Made by a program: the position numbers and the translations under genes
Part shown: in pieces, positions 6,039 to 6,049 of the stretch
Position numbering within the stretch: position 1 is the stretch's first letter
Layout: each line of letters opens with the position of its first letter
The notes under the pieces: model-generated
What the model was told of the DNA's origin: nothing
Seen by the model: the letters and a program-made list of their open reading frames with translations, nothing else
The model's database searches: none
NCBI GenBank assembly: GCA_964459325.1
Contig: CAYWKU010000063.1
Span: 1-6,049, forward strand
From: CAYWKU01 sp964459325
Lineage (GTDB): Bacteria; RBG-13-61-14; CAYWKU01
Direction: 5' to 3'
Length of the DNA: 6,049 nt

Positions 6039-6049
6039 CCTTCATCGCG

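Overview
The window is a compact stretch of bacterial chromosome, mostly about 60-65% G+C where I counted it, carrying seven genes. Six belong to recognisable families. The phylum cannot be fixed from sequence alone. The gene families and the family-4 uracil-DNA glycosylase sequence would suit a GC-rich anaerobe such as a Desulfobacterota-like or Clostridia-like bacterium, but this is a guess.

Layout: 1-255 is an AT-rich leader (28-35% G+C in the lines counted) with short repeats and a good sigma-70-type promoter. It drives a metallo-beta-lactamase-fold hydrolase (256-897) and, 7 bp later, coaBC (905-2113), the bifunctional coenzyme A biosynthesis enzyme. A secreted zinc-dependent phospholipase C-like protein follows on the opposite strand (2114-2989). 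Its stop codon abuts the coaBC stop with no base between them, and its start lies only 20 bp from the divergent start of the next gene. From 3010 the plus strand resumes with a tightly coupled set: family-4 uracil-DNA glycosylase (3010-3732), a long membrane-bound NfeD serine protease (3729-5117, ATGA overlap), a short NfeD OB-fold protein (5107-5409, 11-bp overlap), and a putative PD-(D/E)XK nuclease-like protein (5409-6038, TAATG overlap).

Functionally the region mixes housekeeping genes (CoA synthesis, uracil repair) with envelope genes (NfeD pair, exported PLC-like enzyme). Shared transcription, not a shared pathway, probably holds the plus-strand genes together. The parts most worth a second look are the 3' end and the inverted gene. 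The last gene drops abruptly to about 40-43% G+C, occupies the place where a slipin/flotillin partner of NfeD is often found, and seems to lose its conserved C-terminal part directly after its catalytic D-x-K motif, 50 bases before the window ends. The phospholipase gene has a credible promoter lying inside the start region of the divergent glycosylase gene and may be read from a nearly leaderless mRNA. The glycosylase itself lacks the first cysteine of its usual C-x-x-C iron-sulfur motif. I see no RNA genes, CRISPR arrays or complete mobile elements.
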